From positions 38,190 to 102,189 of the forward strand of contig CAZOGY010000001.1 in the NCBI GenBank assembly GCA_964579305.1: DNA of 64,000 nt. The letters run 5' to 3'. Positions 63,199-64,000 of this stretch are shown piece by piece. Below the pieces are notes generated by a model. The model did not search any database. It was not told the DNA's origin and worked only from the letters and a program-made list of their open reading frames with translations. Position numbers and translations under genes: made by a program. This stretch comes from JBCBWG01 sp964579305. Lineage in GTDB: Bacteria; Pseudomonadota; Alphaproteobacteria; Rhizobiales; Hyphomicrobiaceae. Numbering within the stretch: position 1 is the first letter of the stretch; each line of letters opens with the position of its first letter.

Positions 63199-63267
63199 TA
63201 ATCGCCACGTGAGACCAACCCGCGTCGTCCAGCGCGGCCGTGACGTGGAAAGATCGGGAGACAAGCG

Positions 63268-63915
63268 GTGATCGGAAAACTGTCCGGCAAGGTCGACAGC
63301 ATCGGGGAAAGTCACTGCATCATCGACGTGGGCGGTGTGGGATACGAGGTGCAGGCATCGGCCCGTGCGCTGCGTCAGATGGAACTCGGTGCGCCGGTCT
63401 CGCTGACGATCGACACCCACGTGCGCGAGGATGCCATCCGGCTTTACGGCTTTTCCAGCGAGTTGGAGCGGTCGTGGTTTCGCACGCTGCAAAATGTGCA
63501 GGGCGTCGGGGCGAAGGTGGCGCTGGCGTGCCTCGGCGTGCTGAGCCCGCAACAATTGGCCAACGCGATTTCGCTGGGCGACTGGGCCAGCGTCGAACAA
63601 ACGCCCGGGGTCGGCAAGAAGCTCGCTCAGCGGATCGTTGCCGAGCTTAAGGACAAAGCGCCCGCACTTGCGGTTTCGGGGCTCGGCGGCACAGGCGATG
63701 CGGCAGGCGCGAAGCCTGCACCGGCGGGCAAAAGCGCGGCGGGCGAGGAGGACGGTTCCGGGCTTGCTGCTGCGGAGGCCATTTCAGCCCTCACCAATCT
63801 TGGCTATCAGCCGCTCGACGCGAGCCGGGCGGTGGCGACTGCGCAGGGCGAACTGGGCAGCCAAGCCGATACCGCAAAACTTATCCGTGCGGGCCTCAAG
63901 GCACTTGCGCGTTGA
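63268..63915 (+). CDS. ruvA: Holliday junction branch-migration protein RuvA
   Basis: A 215-residue protein starting at GTG 63268. Domain I is an OB fold ([24 protein letters not shown]). Domain II has two helix-hairpin-helix motifs ([16 protein letters not shown] and [19 protein letters not shown]). A short Gly/Ala-rich linker leads into domain III ([22 protein letters not shown]), the RuvB contact. It binds four-way DNA as a tetramer. ruvB would be expected next but the window ends 85 bases after the stop, so its presence cannot be seen. Confidence 0.95.
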   Translation: MIGKLSGKVDSIGESHCIIDVGGVGYEVQASARALRQMELGAPVSLTIDTHVREDAIRLYGFSSELERSWFRTLQNVQGVGAKVALACLGVLSPQQLANAISLGDWASVEQTPGVGKKLAQRIVAELKDKAPALAVSGLGGTGDAAGAKPAPAGKSAAGEEDGSGLAAAEAISALTNLGYQPLDASRAVATAQGELGSQADTAKLIRAGLKALAR

Positions 63916-64000
63916 TCAGCGCTTGGCTGCCGGTACTCTAAATCGTGGCGCTCTTAATCGGATTCACCTGTTCGGGAGCAACGCGACCCGGCGCAAGCGC

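Noticed and set aside
62704..63600. Extended minus-strand frame reaching into ruvA
   Set aside because: Only the 62704-63198 part looks like protein; the rest is antisense to ruvA, which has full RuvA domains.
1..64000. Search for tRNA, rRNA, CRISPR, insertion sequences and prophage
   Set aside because: No tRNA cloverleaf with a GTTCGA loop, no ribosomal RNA, no regularly spaced repeats, and no transposase or phage genes were found by eye. A low-level miss of a single tRNA is possible.

Overview
The window looks like chromosomal DNA of a GC-rich, phototrophic alphaproteobacterium, probably of the Rhizobiales/Hyphomicrobiales type. The main reasons are a bacteriochlorophyll block (bchP end, bchI, bchD, bchO), an H-NS/HvrA-type regulator, an alphaproteobacterial 6S RNA between zapA and the 5-formyl-THF cyclo-ligase gene, and an operon NUDIX - DUF6111 - CCA-adding enzyme. 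A NaChBac-like sodium channel and a sodium:solute symporter suggest a saline habitat (inference). I saw no tRNA, rRNA, CRISPR array, prophage or insertion sequence; most genes look like core chromosome.

Layout. 1-4.9 kb: end of the geranylgeranyl reductase gene, a small membrane protein, then the Mg-chelatase genes bchI-bchD and bchO. 5.0-9.1 kb: a two-gene bacterial RNA-repair operon, Hen1 then Pnkp, translationally coupled and complete in its catalytic residues. 9.1-12.6 kb: a palindrome and a repeat copy, then a VTT-domain membrane protein, a GT2 polyprenyl-phosphate glycosyltransferase and a divergent GT39 glycosyltransferase. 12.7-14.8 kb: 3-hydroxybutyrate dehydrogenase coupled to a patatin lipase. 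14.8-20.1 kb: small membrane proteins, a YbjQ-family protein, a large unknown membrane protein, an esterase and a DUF2147 protein. 20.6-23.7 kb: a DevCAB-like ABC exporter closed by a terminator. 23.7-29.8 kb: a DUF533 protein and a TetR-adaptor-RND efflux operon.

30-38.5 kb is an extracellular polysaccharide locus on the minus strand: Wza-like lipoprotein, outer-membrane barrel, Wzz/BY-kinase with a ruined P-loop, WbaP-type phosphotransferase and Wzy-like polymerase. No further glycosyltransferase and no flippase are in the cluster. 38.7-43 kb holds amino-acid metabolism genes (aminotransferase, EamA transporter, hydroxyisobutyrate-dehydrogenase family, threonine-dehydratase family). 43.5-46.3 kb: HvrA-like protein, then CCA-adding enzyme, DUF6111 and NUDIX. 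46.5-47.9 kb: a three-gene cobalt-type nitrile hydratase/thiocyanate hydrolase set in which the beta chain is split. 48-50.9 kb: DUF1194 protein and an ABC-2 exporter. 51-53.6 kb: sodium:solute symporter and sodium channel. 54.2-56 kb: DUF502 protein and GAPDH. 56.3-64 kb: coiled-coil protein, ZapA, 6S RNA, 5-FCL, YmdB-type phosphodiesterase, YebC, a DUF2314/DUF2185-like protein, an HtrA protease, RuvC, an antisense-oriented unknown gene and RuvA.

The items most worth following up are the Hen1-Pnkp repair operon beside pigment genes, the split nitrile hydratase/thiocyanate hydrolase, the degenerate BY-kinase, the repeat shared by positions 9195 and 48954, and three short genes (41, about 55 and 93 residues) that look like real membrane proteins. 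Function calls come from motif recognition by eye; no database search was run.
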